NCBI GenBank assembly: GCA_041665165.1
Contig: JBAYJJ010000020.1
Location: forward strand, 1-24,799
DNA from: MWCR01 sp041665165
Lineage (GTDB): Bacteria > Patescibacteriota > Patescibacteriia > 2-12-FULL-60-25
Direction: 5' to 3'
DNA: 24,799 nt
Below the pieces are notes generated by a model that was given only the letters and a program-made list of their open reading frames with translations, did not search any database and was not told the origin of the DNA. Position 1 is the first letter of the stretch; each line of letters begins with the position of its first letter. Position numbers and translations under genes: made by a program. Below, in pieces: positions 7,877-14,463 of the stretch.

Positions 7877-7990
7877 AATTCAAAATTCAAAATTAATAAT
7901 TCAAAATTTCCGTAGCCTTCGGCTTTTATCTTATAATCCGCAAAGCGGGACCTAAATTTTGCATTTTGCATTTTGAATTTTGAATTGTTA
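7877..7990. repeat. Heptad-period inverted-repeat element filling the frr-glyS gap
   Basis: Left arm (7877-7909): AATTCAA, AATTCAA, AATTAAT, AATTCAA. Right arm (7957-7990): TTTTGCA, TTTTGCA, TTTTGAA, TTTTGAA. The arms are mutually inverted. The core (7910-7956) has two mini-hairpins, AGCCttcGGCT and TCCGCaaaGCGGG, around TTATC.TATAA. The element runs from the base next to the glyS ATG into the frr stop codon. Its core matches that of the element at 21901-22010. Confidence 0.85.
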
Positions 7991-8542
7991 AACGGCCATG
8001 ACTTCTGTTTCTTTTTCCTTGGCCATGGCATCCAGCCTGTCGTTGGCCTTGCCCACAGCTCCGTCCAATTGTTCCAATAATGAAAAGCGTTCGTCCTCGG
8101 AAATGGTTTTGGCTTTTTCGTCTTTTATGATCTGTTCACGGATGTGTTCGCGGATAGCCCTCATACTTATACGAGCCGCTTCTGTCTTTTGGTTCATGAT
8201 CTTCACGATCTCGCGGCGGTTCTCCTCGGTCATGGGCGGGAGGTTTAAGTGGATGACTGTGCCGGCGATCTTGGGATTAATGCCCAAACCAGACGCGATG
8301 ATGGCTTTTTCGATGTCTTTGACCACGTTTTTGTCCCAAGGCTCTATCTGGATGGTGCGCGCATCTGGCGTGGTAATGGATGCAACGCCTTTAAGCTCCA
8401 TGGTTGAGCCATAAGCCGGCACGCGGATGTCCTCAACTAAAGAGGCGCTGGCTCGGTTTGTGCGCAGATTCTTCAATTCTTTCGCGAAATGTTCAATAGC
8501 CTGCTCGAATTCAGCTTCGGCAGATTTGATGTAATTGGACAT
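7988..8542 (-). CDS. frr: Ribosome recycling factor
   Basis: With EF-G, splits the 70S ribosome after termination. 184 residues, as expected. Family phrases: LRTNRASASLVEDIRVPAYG, PWDKNVVKDIEKAI, GLGINPKIAGTVIHLNLPPMTEENRREIVK and the C-terminal three-helix-bundle helix. The start is set at 8542 (MSNYIKSAEAEFEQ), where family members begin; the frame is open 20 codons further upstream, but those codons partly consist of a heptad repeat. No Shine-Dalgarno sequence. Last bases overlap the repeat element at 7877-7990. Confidence 0.96.
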   Translation of the reverse strand: MSNYIKSAEAEFEQAIEHFAKELKNLRTNRASASLVEDIRVPAYGSTMELKGVASITTPDARTIQIEPWDKNVVKDIEKAIIASGLGINPKIAGTVIHLNLPPMTEENRREIVKIMNQKTEAARISMRAIREHIREQIIKDEKAKTISEDERFSLLEQLDGAVGKANDRLDAMAKEKETEVMAV

Positions 8543-8592
8543 ATAAAATGTAAGGCCAGTATGCCTCAACTCAGCCACTTCGTCAACTTTGA

Positions 8593-8673
8593 CATAATGC
8601 AAAATTCAAAATGCATAATGCAAAATTATTGGGCTTTTCTGCTTTTTATCTTTTGATCTTTTTATCTTTCCTA
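8593..8673. repeat. Heptad array followed by octad array upstream of frr
   Basis: 8593-8627 reads CATAATG, CAAAATT, CAAAATG, CATAATG, CAAAATT in a 7-base register. After GGG, 8634-8673 reads CTTTTCTG, CTTTTTAT, CTTTTGAT, CTTTTTAT, CTTTCCTA in an 8-base register, the last word containing the stop codon of the BNR gene. Two different words and two periods side by side. Confidence 0.7.
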
Positions 8674-9834
8674 CTTTTTCGAACGAGGCAGTGTCCCGAG
8701 ATAGATGATATTGCCGTCTTTCGGGTCGATCATGACTGTTGAGCCGCCGCTGGTCGTGGTCGGAAGTTTTTTGGCCTCCCAAGTCTGGCCTGCATCGCTG
8801 GTGAAGACCAAAGCCGTTGGCCCAGTGTAAATCATGCGTTGGTTGGAGTTCGGATCAATGGCCAAATCAGCGATCAAGTTCTCCCCGATCTCGCCGATAA
8901 GGTTCATGGCCTGCCAGGTTTGGCCTTTGTCTGAAGTTTTTGCTATGCCTCCGCGATGGACCAGGTAGATCCGGTCTGCGTTGACTGGGTCGGGCACGAC
9001 TTTCACGATCCGGCGCGCATCGCCGATGTCGCCGAACTCTTTCCTGGTCTGCACCCATGTCATGCCTGCATCTAAAGTCTTCCATAAACCATCGCCTTCT
9101 GTACCCACATAAACTACGCGCGAGTCCTGCGGGCTGAGCACAATGGATGTGACGCTGGCATTGGCCCGTTTGACCACTTGCCACGATGCGCCCTCGTCTG
9201 AAGATTTCAGGATATCGCCTTCGTTGTTGCCCGCATACAGGATCGTCGGGTTGAACCAATCAGATACGATCTGCGTGATGATCTTGTCTGTGCGCGGATC
9301 AAAGAAAGCCAAGTCCCAAACGCGGCCGCAAGTTTTTGTCTTGTAGATCTTATTCAAGCTTGTGGCATAAATAGTACACTGGTTTTTGCTGTCCACTGAT
9401 ACTGATTTGATGTCAGCGGCATCAAGTTTGGCCATTTGCGTCCACGAATCTCCGCCGTCCAACGAATAAACTAGCCCATTGCCCTTGGTGCCAAGATAGA
9501 TCGCGTTCCTGTCTTGTTTGTCCATGGCCATGGCCTGTACGCTCAAGCTGGCAGCGCCAGCTGTGATTTTTGGCCCAGTCACGAGCGCGATTTTATGCAC
9601 CCAAGACACGCCGTGGTCCGAGGTTTTCCAGACTCCGCCATCAGGCCCGGCGGTCGTTGTAGTGGACGAGCCGAAACATCCAGCCCCCAACAGAGCGAGA
9701 CCAACCAGGACGGCTGATAAGAAGCTAGAAGTTAGCCGCCGCCCAGAGGGCTCTGGCCCGGAGGGAAGTTTGAAGTTAGAATCTCGACGATCAACGTTGT
9801 ACGTTGTACGTTGTACGTGGTACGTGGTTTTCAT
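8671..9834 (-). CDS. BNR/sortilin-type beta-propeller lipoprotein with repeat-derived N-terminus
   Basis: 387 residues. Repeated BNR Asp-boxes are clear: VWKTSDHGVSW, VYSLDGGDSW, ILKSSDEGASW, LWKTLDAGMTW, IAKTSDKGQTW and VFTSDAGQTW, each after a YLGT/YAGN/YVGT strand, giving a propeller of about six blades like sortilin or Ycf48. A hydrophobic stretch ends in LLGAGC (Cys53), a lipobox-like site, so the propeller is probably outside the membrane. The first 33 residues (MKTTYHVQRT...) are encoded by heptad repeat DNA. The start is nevertheless supported: its ATG overlaps the holB stop codon as ATGA (9831-9834), and no other ATG precedes the hydrophobic stretch. Function unknown; Ycf48-like propellers assist assembly of membrane complexes. 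Confidence 0.85.
   Translation of the reverse strand: MKTTYHVQRTTYNVDRRDSNFKLPSGPEPSGRRLTSSFLSAVLVGLALLGAGCFGSSTTTTAGPDGGVWKTSDHGVSWVHKIALVTGPKITAGAASLSVQAMAMDKQDRNAIYLGTKGNGLVYSLDGGDSWTQMAKLDAADIKSVSVDSKNQCTIYATSLNKIYKTKTCGRVWDLAFFDPRTDKIITQIVSDWFNPTILYAGNNEGDILKSSDEGASWQVVKRANASVTSIVLSPQDSRVVYVGTEGDGLWKTLDAGMTWVQTRKEFGDIGDARRIVKVVPDPVNADRIYLVHRGGIAKTSDKGQTWQAMNLIGEIGENLIADLAIDPNSNQRMIYTGPTALVFTSDAGQTWEAKKLPTTTSGGSTVMIDPKDGNIIYLGTLPRSKK
9721..9828. repeat. Heptad arrays within the BNR coding start
   Basis: 9794-9828 is five exact-register words: ACGTTGT three times, ACGTGGT twice. Nearby, GAAGCTA GAAGTTA (9721-9734) and GAAGTTT GAAGTTA (9765-9778) flank a GC-rich palindrome centred on CCAGAGCCCTCTGG. 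All are translated in the BNR lipoprotein frame. The ACGTTGT word recurs at 17619-17646. Confidence 0.85.
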
Positions 9835-10769
9835 AGTTGTAAAGTAAGGACAAAAGTTTTTGGATAAAAATTAGGAAGTTTTAAAAATGCTTGGTCTGCA
9901 TTTATGGCAGCCGCGTCCAACATCAGGCGTGGGTTCAAAGCTGACCCGATGGCGCCTGTGGCATCAGCGATTCCCTGCCCCAGGATAAGGGCAAGCTTAG
10001 TGTCAGATAAAAACTTGGATCGCAGAGCCGTTCCGCAGGCGCTTAAAGCCTCGGCCCAGGCCGCGGACGCGTCTTCGGTTGAATCGCAAAGTTTTGACAA
10101 AGCTTCGCTGGCTGCAAAGCGGTGGCCCAAGCTCGGACCATTCACAAAATCTTGGGCAGCTTCAATAAACTCAGTTGACGAACTTTGTTCAATCGAAGCC
10201 AAGCCTGGCCTGCCGCGAGCCAAGATGGATTTTTTGTGGGCTTCAACAGCTGACATGCCTTGAGCGATCAAGGCTTGCTCGATTTGTATTTGCGGCACCA
10301 AGGACATGTTGATTTTTACCATGCGGCTTAAGATGGTAGCTGGAATGCGCGAAATATTTTCGGCCACGCACACAAACACTGCTTCAGCCGGCGGCTCTTC
10401 CATGACTTTGAGCAAAGCGTTAAAACCTTCGTCATTCATCTTATCCATGTAAGGCAAAAAGGCCACAGTCCTTTTGGAAATCTGCGGGCGGCTGTAGAGT
10501 CTGTTCCTTTGTTCGCGCACAATCTTGACTGACAATTCTTTTTTGCCTTCCTCAGGCTCAAACAAGATGATATCTGGATGCAACCGCAACTCTTGTAACT
10601 TGTAACTTGTGACTTGTGACTCATCCGATACGAGCTCACGGACAAACTTCTCAGCCACGAGGGACTTACCCAAGTGTGCCGGGCCGACAAATAAATAAGC
10701 AAAAGCAGGCTTATCTTTCCAAAGCTCAAGCAATTTCAAAATCTTTTCGTGTCCAATCACTTCCGCCAT
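9831..10769 (-). CDS. holB: DNA polymerase III subunit delta' (clamp-loader ATPase)
   Basis: 312 residues. AAA+ domain with Walker A GPAHLGKS at about 27-34, the AFLPYMDKM strand (Walker B region), FNALLKVMEEPP and the sensor/SRC-like ISRIPATILSR, a hallmark of clamp-loader subunits (usual form IPTIRSRC). It loads the sliding clamp with gamma/tau and delta. The zinc-binding Cys cluster normally found between Walker A and the LHPD motif is absent; in its place is a segment (SQVTSYKLQ) encoded by a heptad repeat. The start is set at MAEVIGHEKI (10769); ATG at 10787 is also possible. The frame upstream of 10787 is repeat DNA. No Shine-Dalgarno sequence. Overlaps the BNR gene by four bases. Confidence 0.9.
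   Translation of the reverse strand: MAEVIGHEKILKLLELWKDKPAFAYLFVGPAHLGKSLVAEKFVRELVSDESQVTSYKLQELRLHPDIILFEPEEGKKELSVKIVREQRNRLYSRPQISKRTVAFLPYMDKMNDEGFNALLKVMEEPPAEAVFVCVAENISRIPATILSRMVKINMSLVPQIQIEQALIAQGMSAVEAHKKSILARGRPGLASIEQSSSTEFIEAAQDFVNGPSLGHRFAASEALSKLCDSTEDASAAWAEALSACGTALRSKFLSDTKLALILGQGIADATGAIGSALNPRLMLDAAAINADQAFLKLPNFYPKTFVLTLQL
10592..10619. repeat. Heptad array inside holB
   Basis: CTTGTAA, CTTGTAA, CTTGTGA, CTTGTGA in strict 7-base register, inside the holB frame. It encodes SQVTSYKLQ between the Walker A motif and LHPD. Confidence 0.85.
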
Positions 10770-10791
10770 GCTACCCAATGATACCATGGCG

Positions 10792-11030
10792 AAACACCAA
10801 ACACCAAGAGACAAGATCCAAACAAACTCCAATATCCAAAACTTCAAATACTGCTTCCTGTCATCCTGAGCGGAGTTATACGGAGTCGAAGGATCTGGTT
10901 CGTTCTGAACAACCCAGATCTTTCGACTTCATTCATCGAATTCATTTCGCTCAAGATGACAAATGTGATTTAGGTGTTTGCGTGTTTGATGTTTGTTTGG
11001 TGTTTGGTTTTTGTTCCTTGGTGTTTTCAA
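10792..11030. mobile_element. MITE-like nested inverted-repeat element with heptad arms
   Basis: About 239 bp. The left arm (10792-10847) is heptads AAACACC, AAACACC, AAGAGAC, AAGATCC, AAACAAA and so on. The right arm (10974-11027) carries the reverse complement theme (GTGTTTG, ATGTTTG, TTTGGTG). Inside them lies a palindrome whose ends are TGTCATCCTGAGCG (10859-10872) and CGCTCAAGATGACA (10948-10961), with an inner stem GGATCTGG/CCCAGATC. There is no coding capacity for a transposase. The TGTCATCCTGAGCG end belongs to a palindrome type common in many bacterial genomes. It fills most of the space between holB and the terminator of the next gene. Confidence 0.65.
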
Positions 11031-11031
11031 T

Positions 11032-11067
11032 AAAAAGAGGGCGGTCAAGCGAGAGTGCTTGCCGCCC
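11032..11067 (-). terminator. Intrinsic terminator of the 11075 gene
   Basis: Minus strand: GGGCGG and CAAGC pair with GCTTG and CCGCCC (one bulge, six-base loop), then TCTTTTTATT. Eleven paired bases, mostly GC, seven bases past the stop codon. Confidence 0.9.
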
Positions 11068-11074
11068 TATAGGT

Positions 11075-12385
11075 TCATGGCATGAACGCGTAGCCGAGTC
11101 CGATGTTGAACTCGAAGTCGCGTTTGTTGCCAGTGGTGTCGACGATGGCGTGCTGATAATGGGTGTTCCCCACTCCCAACCGGCCGAGAATGTACAGGCC
11201 GTGGCCATCTTTGTTGGTGAGGTTGTAGCTGGGCTGGATGAAAGCCCCGACCCACGTCGCGGCCACGTCGTCGTGGCTCAGGGTCGCTCTGCGGTTCGTG
11301 CCCACGCCAAAGGTGAGGGCCACGCCCGAGTCCCAGGTGTAGCGCGGGCCAACGTGCCCGTGCATTTCCCAGAGGTTCTCTCCGACTCGGAAGGCAGCTG
11401 TCTCAGCCTTGTTGTACCCGCCGTAGCCCGCGCCGAAGTTGAGTTCCAGGCGCCAGGCACCGCTCTGGGAGAGCGAGGGCAGAAGACCCATCTCCATGCC
11501 GACTGCGTGCAGGGCCACGCCATAGTGGTCGCGGAGATTTCGGCCATAGTACGGGCCAATGTACAGGCCCGTGAGCGCGTGCTGGACAGAGACGTTCGAA
11601 ACAGAAGCGTTCGAGGTGGGAGAGGGCCTGACGAAATGAGGGATGGAAGTGACCGCGTCTTGCACATGCTTGATGCGCTCATCCTGCAGCGCATCCTTCT
11701 GCTTGAGCTGATTGATTTCCTTGCCAATGCCTCCCAAGGCATCGCTCAAGAGCCGCTTGATCAGCTCCTCGAACTCAGCGTGCTGGACGCCCATTTCCCG
11801 AAGCTTGTCGAGCACGGGCTGGGCACTGTCCGCTTCTTTCCGAATCTGATCCTTGAGAGCAGGCGGCACAGGCTGGCCCTTGTCCTTGAACTGCATTGCC
11901 TTAGCTTCCAAGGCCTTGAGCCTGTTGTGGATGCCCAAGGGGGTCAGGCAAATCCTGATGGGTTTCTGCGTGACAGGGTCCACGTCTGGCACTGGCCAGC
12001 CGTTCAGGAACTTGCACCTGGACTCGAACGTGTCCGGCAGAGGGGGCGGTTGATTTGTCCCGTCAGGCGGAGTAGTGCTCGGCGTGGCAGGCGGTGCAGA
12101 GGGGCAGTTCTTCGTGGCGCCTGTGATGCACAAGGCGCACACGTCGTGGAACACGCTGAGATCGTTCTTGTCGAGACCATTGCACTCAGCGACTCCGTTG
12201 CAGACAATGCTGAGATTGGGCTCTTGGCCCGTGATGCAGATATTCATCTGCTTCGTGCACTGCTCCACGCAGGCGAGCAGCTTGGCCTGGTCGGCCTGAG
12301 CTGGTTTGCTCGCGAAAAGCACGAACACGATGGCGACGGACGCAAACGACCTCACGATCAATGTAAACAGCCTGATTCGGTTCAT
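11075..12385 (-). CDS. Secreted Cys-rich/coiled-coil protein with C-terminal beta-barrel-like domain
   Basis: 436 residues; not matched to a named family. Signal peptide 1-31, ending ...SKPAQA before DQ. Then a Cys-rich segment with eight Cys at 39-94, a Pro-rich linker (about 97-118), two further Cys (124, 146), helical and coiled-coil sequence (about 150-245) and from about 260 a domain of alternating strands rich in Gly and aromatics. That domain begins TGLYIGPYYGRN and ends FEFNIGLGYAF, with two residues after the terminal Phe. This looks like an outer-membrane beta-barrel of about eight strands. The start at 12385 has GGGAGG seven bases upstream and a TTGACA promoter. The layout parallels the gene at 14464-15597. 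GC-rich relative to the flanks. Confidence 0.8.
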   Translation of the reverse strand: MNRIRLFTLIVRSFASVAIVFVLFASKPAQADQAKLLACVEQCTKQMNICITGQEPNLSIVCNGVAECNGLDKNDLSVFHDVCALCITGATKNCPSAPPATPSTTPPDGTNQPPPLPDTFESRCKFLNGWPVPDVDPVTQKPIRICLTPLGIHNRLKALEAKAMQFKDKGQPVPPALKDQIRKEADSAQPVLDKLREMGVQHAEFEELIKRLLSDALGGIGKEINQLKQKDALQDERIKHVQDAVTSIPHFVRPSPTSNASVSNVSVQHALTGLYIGPYYGRNLRDHYGVALHAVGMEMGLLPSLSQSGAWRLELNFGAGYGGYNKAETAAFRVGENLWEMHGHVGPRYTWDSGVALTFGVGTNRRATLSHDDVAATWVGAFIQPSYNLTNKDGHGLYILGRLGVGNTHYQHAIVDTTGNKRDFEFNIGLGYAFMP

Positions 12386-12441
12386 CTGGCATCCTCCCGT
12401 TCTGAGTGTCAAAAAGACGTTTTCACCTTTGGTTTGTACCT

Positions 12442-12471
12442 ATTTAGGCAAATTTTCCAGGTTTTGTCAAT
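12442..12471 (-). promoter_or_regulatory. Probable sigma70-type promoter of the 11075-12385 gene
   Basis: Minus strand: perfect -35 TTGACA (12466-12471), 18-base spacer, weak -10 TAAATA (12442-12447). The predicted leader is about 50 bases and contains the Shine-Dalgarno GGGAGG (12393-12398). The neighbouring CCTAAATA also occurs upstream of the gene starting at 3095. Confidence 0.5.
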
Positions 12472-12551
12472 GGGTCAACCCCCTGGATGCGGCCGTTGAG
12501 CGCAAATTGACGTTTTTAGGCTTAAATAACACTCCCAAAAAGCCCTCCTGG

Positions 12552-12685
12552 TGTCATTTCGAGCGAAGTTGGACGAAGTCGAGAAATCGCAGATCTAACG
12601 TGACCAGGTAACATCTGATTCCGAGATCTCTCCATTCCGCTTCGCTACAGTCGAGATGACAAAAGGAAGAACGCTCGAGATGACA
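12552..12685. repeat. Intergenic palindromic repeat (TGTCATTTCGAGCGAAG type)
   Basis: The 397-base gap 12386-12782 has no gene. It holds the promoter above, this repeat and the terminator below. The repeat starts TGTCATTTCGAGCGAAG (12552-12568) with AGAAATC and AGATCT following. It is answered by AGATCTCTCC...CTTCGCTACAGTCGAGATGACA (to 12661), an imperfect inverted copy. A second end, CGCTCGAGATGACA, follows at 12672-12685. It is related to the inner palindrome at 10859-10961 but has no heptad arms. Confidence 0.75.
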
Positions 12686-12708
12686 AAGTGATGTGATTGA
12701 ATGTAACG

Positions 12709-12747
12709 AAAAAGAGCTCCCGATCAAGAATCTGATCAGAAGCTCTT
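12709..12747 (-). terminator. Intrinsic terminator of the MopE-like gene
   Basis: Minus strand: AAGAGCT pairs with AGCTCTT, with an inner TGATC/GATCA stem, followed by TTTTTCG. It lies 36 bases beyond the stop codon at 12783. Confidence 0.8.
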
Positions 12748-12782
12748 AGGAGACTCGCGCAGGAAGCGCAAGGGTTGTGTCC

Positions 12783-14201
12783 TCAGGAGCACGAGGGCTT
12801 GAGGACGCCGTCGTAGTACGGGAAGGGGCCAGACGCCGAGCAACAGCCAGTGCAGGACTGCAGCTTGGGATTGGGATTGCTGCACAGATGGAAGATCTTC
12901 GCAGATCCATCCACCTTGAGCGACAGTGTTCCAAGCAGAGTCACTGACGAATTGCTCATGGCCGCGACTTCGGCTGGCGACTTGCACGGCGCCGGAGCGG
13001 CACCGCTCGCATCGCCCCAGTACTTTTTGTTACCGAGTGCGACCTGGACCACGAGGCTCTCGAGGAGCCCGGTCGCCATCACGAACTGGCAGGTGACGTG
13101 CAGGCCGTTCTTGTTGCAACCCACGGCCGGATCATAGTCATGTCCGTCCCAGGCCACATAGATCACGGGCTGTGCCCACGACAGGTCGGGGTCAGCCGAC
13201 GCGTCGTAGTCTACTGTCACGGTCACGGTGGGGTTGCCACCGTCCTGCGGGTTGCAACCTTCGTCGATGACGTTGTTGCAGTTGTTGTCCTTGCCGTCGC
13301 AGACCTCGGGCGCACCCGGGTAAACCGAGGCGTCAGCGTCGTTGCAGTCGTCGTGGGAATTGGAGTACCCAGCCGGCGCATTGACATTGCTGTCCGTGAT
13401 CTGGTCGTTGGCGTTCCCGCTGTTTGTGCCGTGAGAATCCCCATCCGCGTCGCGGTGATGGGTGTACTGCTGACTGCACGTGCACACGCCCCAGACACCG
13501 TTGGAACAGGTCTGAGTGCCAGCGCAATTGCTTGCGCCCGTGCACGACCGGCTGCCGCTGAGGGTGACGCTCGCTGTGGTGTCGTCGCAGTCGCTGGCAT
13601 TGGTCACGCCACCGGATGTGACCGGACTGGCAGGGTCGCCCCAGCCGTCATTGTCCTTGTCAGCGTAGTGCTGCTGGGTGTTGACACACACGCACACGCC
13701 CCAGGCCATTCCATCAGCATTGCACTGCTTGGTTCCGGTCTGGTCCGACGCGCACTCGTTGGTGCAGGACTCGATGAGCCCGGGCACGCAGATCATGGGT
13801 GATCCGCCTGTGCCAGCCGAGCCGCCAGTCCCAGCGCTTCCGCCGGCTCCAGCTGCTCCGCCTGCTCCGCCGCACCCGACGCATTCGCCGTACGTGTGGT
13901 CGTCTTTGCAGGTCTGGTAGGCGTCGGGGTTGGTCGGGCAACACCCCTTGTGCTGCTCGCCCGGCGTGCAGCCAAAGCTGCCGTCCGTGCCGCTGTCCGC
14001 GCCGGATGCTCCAGCCGAACCAGCAGTGCCGGACGTTCCGGCCGCTCCTGCTTCGCCGCTGGCACCGGACGTTCCGGCCGAACCAGCTGCTCCGCAAGTG
14101 CCTGCTTCGCAGACCTCTTCGGTTGTGTCCACGCCGCACGCTGCGACGAGAACGGACGAGAGAACAAGAGCAATCGCGATCGTGGTCTTGGAATTGAACA
14201 T
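12783..14201 (-). CDS. Gly-rich, Cys-rich lipoprotein with MopE-type metal-binding repeats
   Basis: 472 residues. A lipoprotein signal ends at LVAAC (Cys22). Residues about 37-68 run as Gly-x-y triplets (GAAGSAGTSGASGEAG...), collagen-like; a second Gly/Ala/Ser stretch lies at about 110-135. About 180-206 (DKDNDGWGD..SDCDD) and 250-316 (DADGDSHG...HDDCNDADASVYPG, then GKDNNCNNVIDEGC) are Asp-rich MopE-type motifs of the kind called putative metal-binding; calcium binding is likely from the Asp spacing. The last 150 residues are a Cys-containing beta-rich domain of unknown type. Surface or matrix role is inferred. Start supported by GGAGG six bases upstream. GC-rich; similar Gly-rich MopE proteins are common in Myxococcota, so transfer is possible. 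Confidence 0.82.
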   Translation of the reverse strand: MFNSKTTIAIALVLSSVLVAACGVDTTEEVCEAGTCGAAGSAGTSGASGEAGAAGTSGTAGSAGASGADSGTDGSFGCTPGEQHKGCCPTNPDAYQTCKDDHTYGECVGCGGAGGAAGAGGSAGTGGSAGTGGSPMICVPGLIESCTNECASDQTGTKQCNADGMAWGVCVCVNTQQHYADKDNDGWGDPASPVTSGGVTNASDCDDTTASVTLSGSRSCTGASNCAGTQTCSNGVWGVCTCSQQYTHHRDADGDSHGTNSGNANDQITDSNVNAPAGYSNSHDDCNDADASVYPGAPEVCDGKDNNCNNVIDEGCNPQDGGNPTVTVTVDYDASADPDLSWAQPVIYVAWDGHDYDPAVGCNKNGLHVTCQFVMATGLLESLVVQVALGNKKYWGDASGAAPAPCKSPAEVAAMSNSSVTLLGTLSLKVDGSAKIFHLCSNPNPKLQSCTGCCSASGPFPYYDGVLKPSCS

Positions 14202-14268
14202 TGGAAACCTCCGAAACGTTGTGGAGTTCGTCGTCGAATACTGCGTTGTGGGTTGACCGCCCGTGAAT

Positions 14269-14285
14269 CTTCCTCAATGAGGAAG
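14269..14285. other. Perfect 7-bp hairpin in the leader of the MopE-like gene
   Basis: CTTCCTC, loop AAT, GAGGAAG, about 70 bases before the start codon at 14201. No T-tract on either side, so a leader structure rather than a terminator. Confidence 0.5.
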
Positions 14286-14401
14286 GATGTATTGTTTGAA
14301 GTTGCGTACTGCCGAATGGTGAGCCGTGGCCTATGAGGCTTTACGGCTTCCACTCAGCAGTTGTCCTAAATCGTTGAGTTTGCTCCACGACTTGGGACTG
14401 C

Positions 14402-14431
14402 GAGACAGAAGAGGTAGAACTCCTCTGTCTC
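14402..14431 (-). other. 12-bp hairpin downstream of the 14464 gene
   Basis: GAGACAGAAGAG and CTCCTCTGTCTC pair with one mismatch around a short loop, 33 bases after the stop codon at 14464. There is no T-tract, so it may be an mRNA 3' stabiliser or a weak or factor-assisted terminator. Confidence 0.5.
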
Positions 14432-14463
14432 AAGCAGGTGTATTGAATGTGCTGTCAGACTGT

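Noticed and set aside
7877..7990. Possible CRISPR-like or satellite array
   Set aside because: The units are 7 bases long without unique spacers and are arranged as inverted arms, which does not fit a CRISPR array. No cas genes are present.
8543..8602. 20-codon upstream extension of frr
   Set aside because: Ribosome recycling factor normally begins just before the YIKSAEAEFEQAIEHF segment; the extension includes repeat DNA.
10770..10847. Upstream extension of HolB (MKFWILEFVW...)
   Set aside because: Encoded by the left heptad arm of the element at 10792-11030 in its outer part; delta' proteins start at the MAEVIGHEKI segment. ATG 10787 remains possible, the first 20 codons are not credible.
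10616..12499. A 627-codon open frame on the plus strand
   Set aside because: It runs antisense across holB, the inverted-repeat element and the secreted-protein gene. The opposite strand has recognisable domains, a signal peptide, a Shine-Dalgarno sequence and a terminator; the plus frame is low in hydrophobic structure and rich in Arg/Ala/Val, as expected for a shadow in GC-rich DNA.
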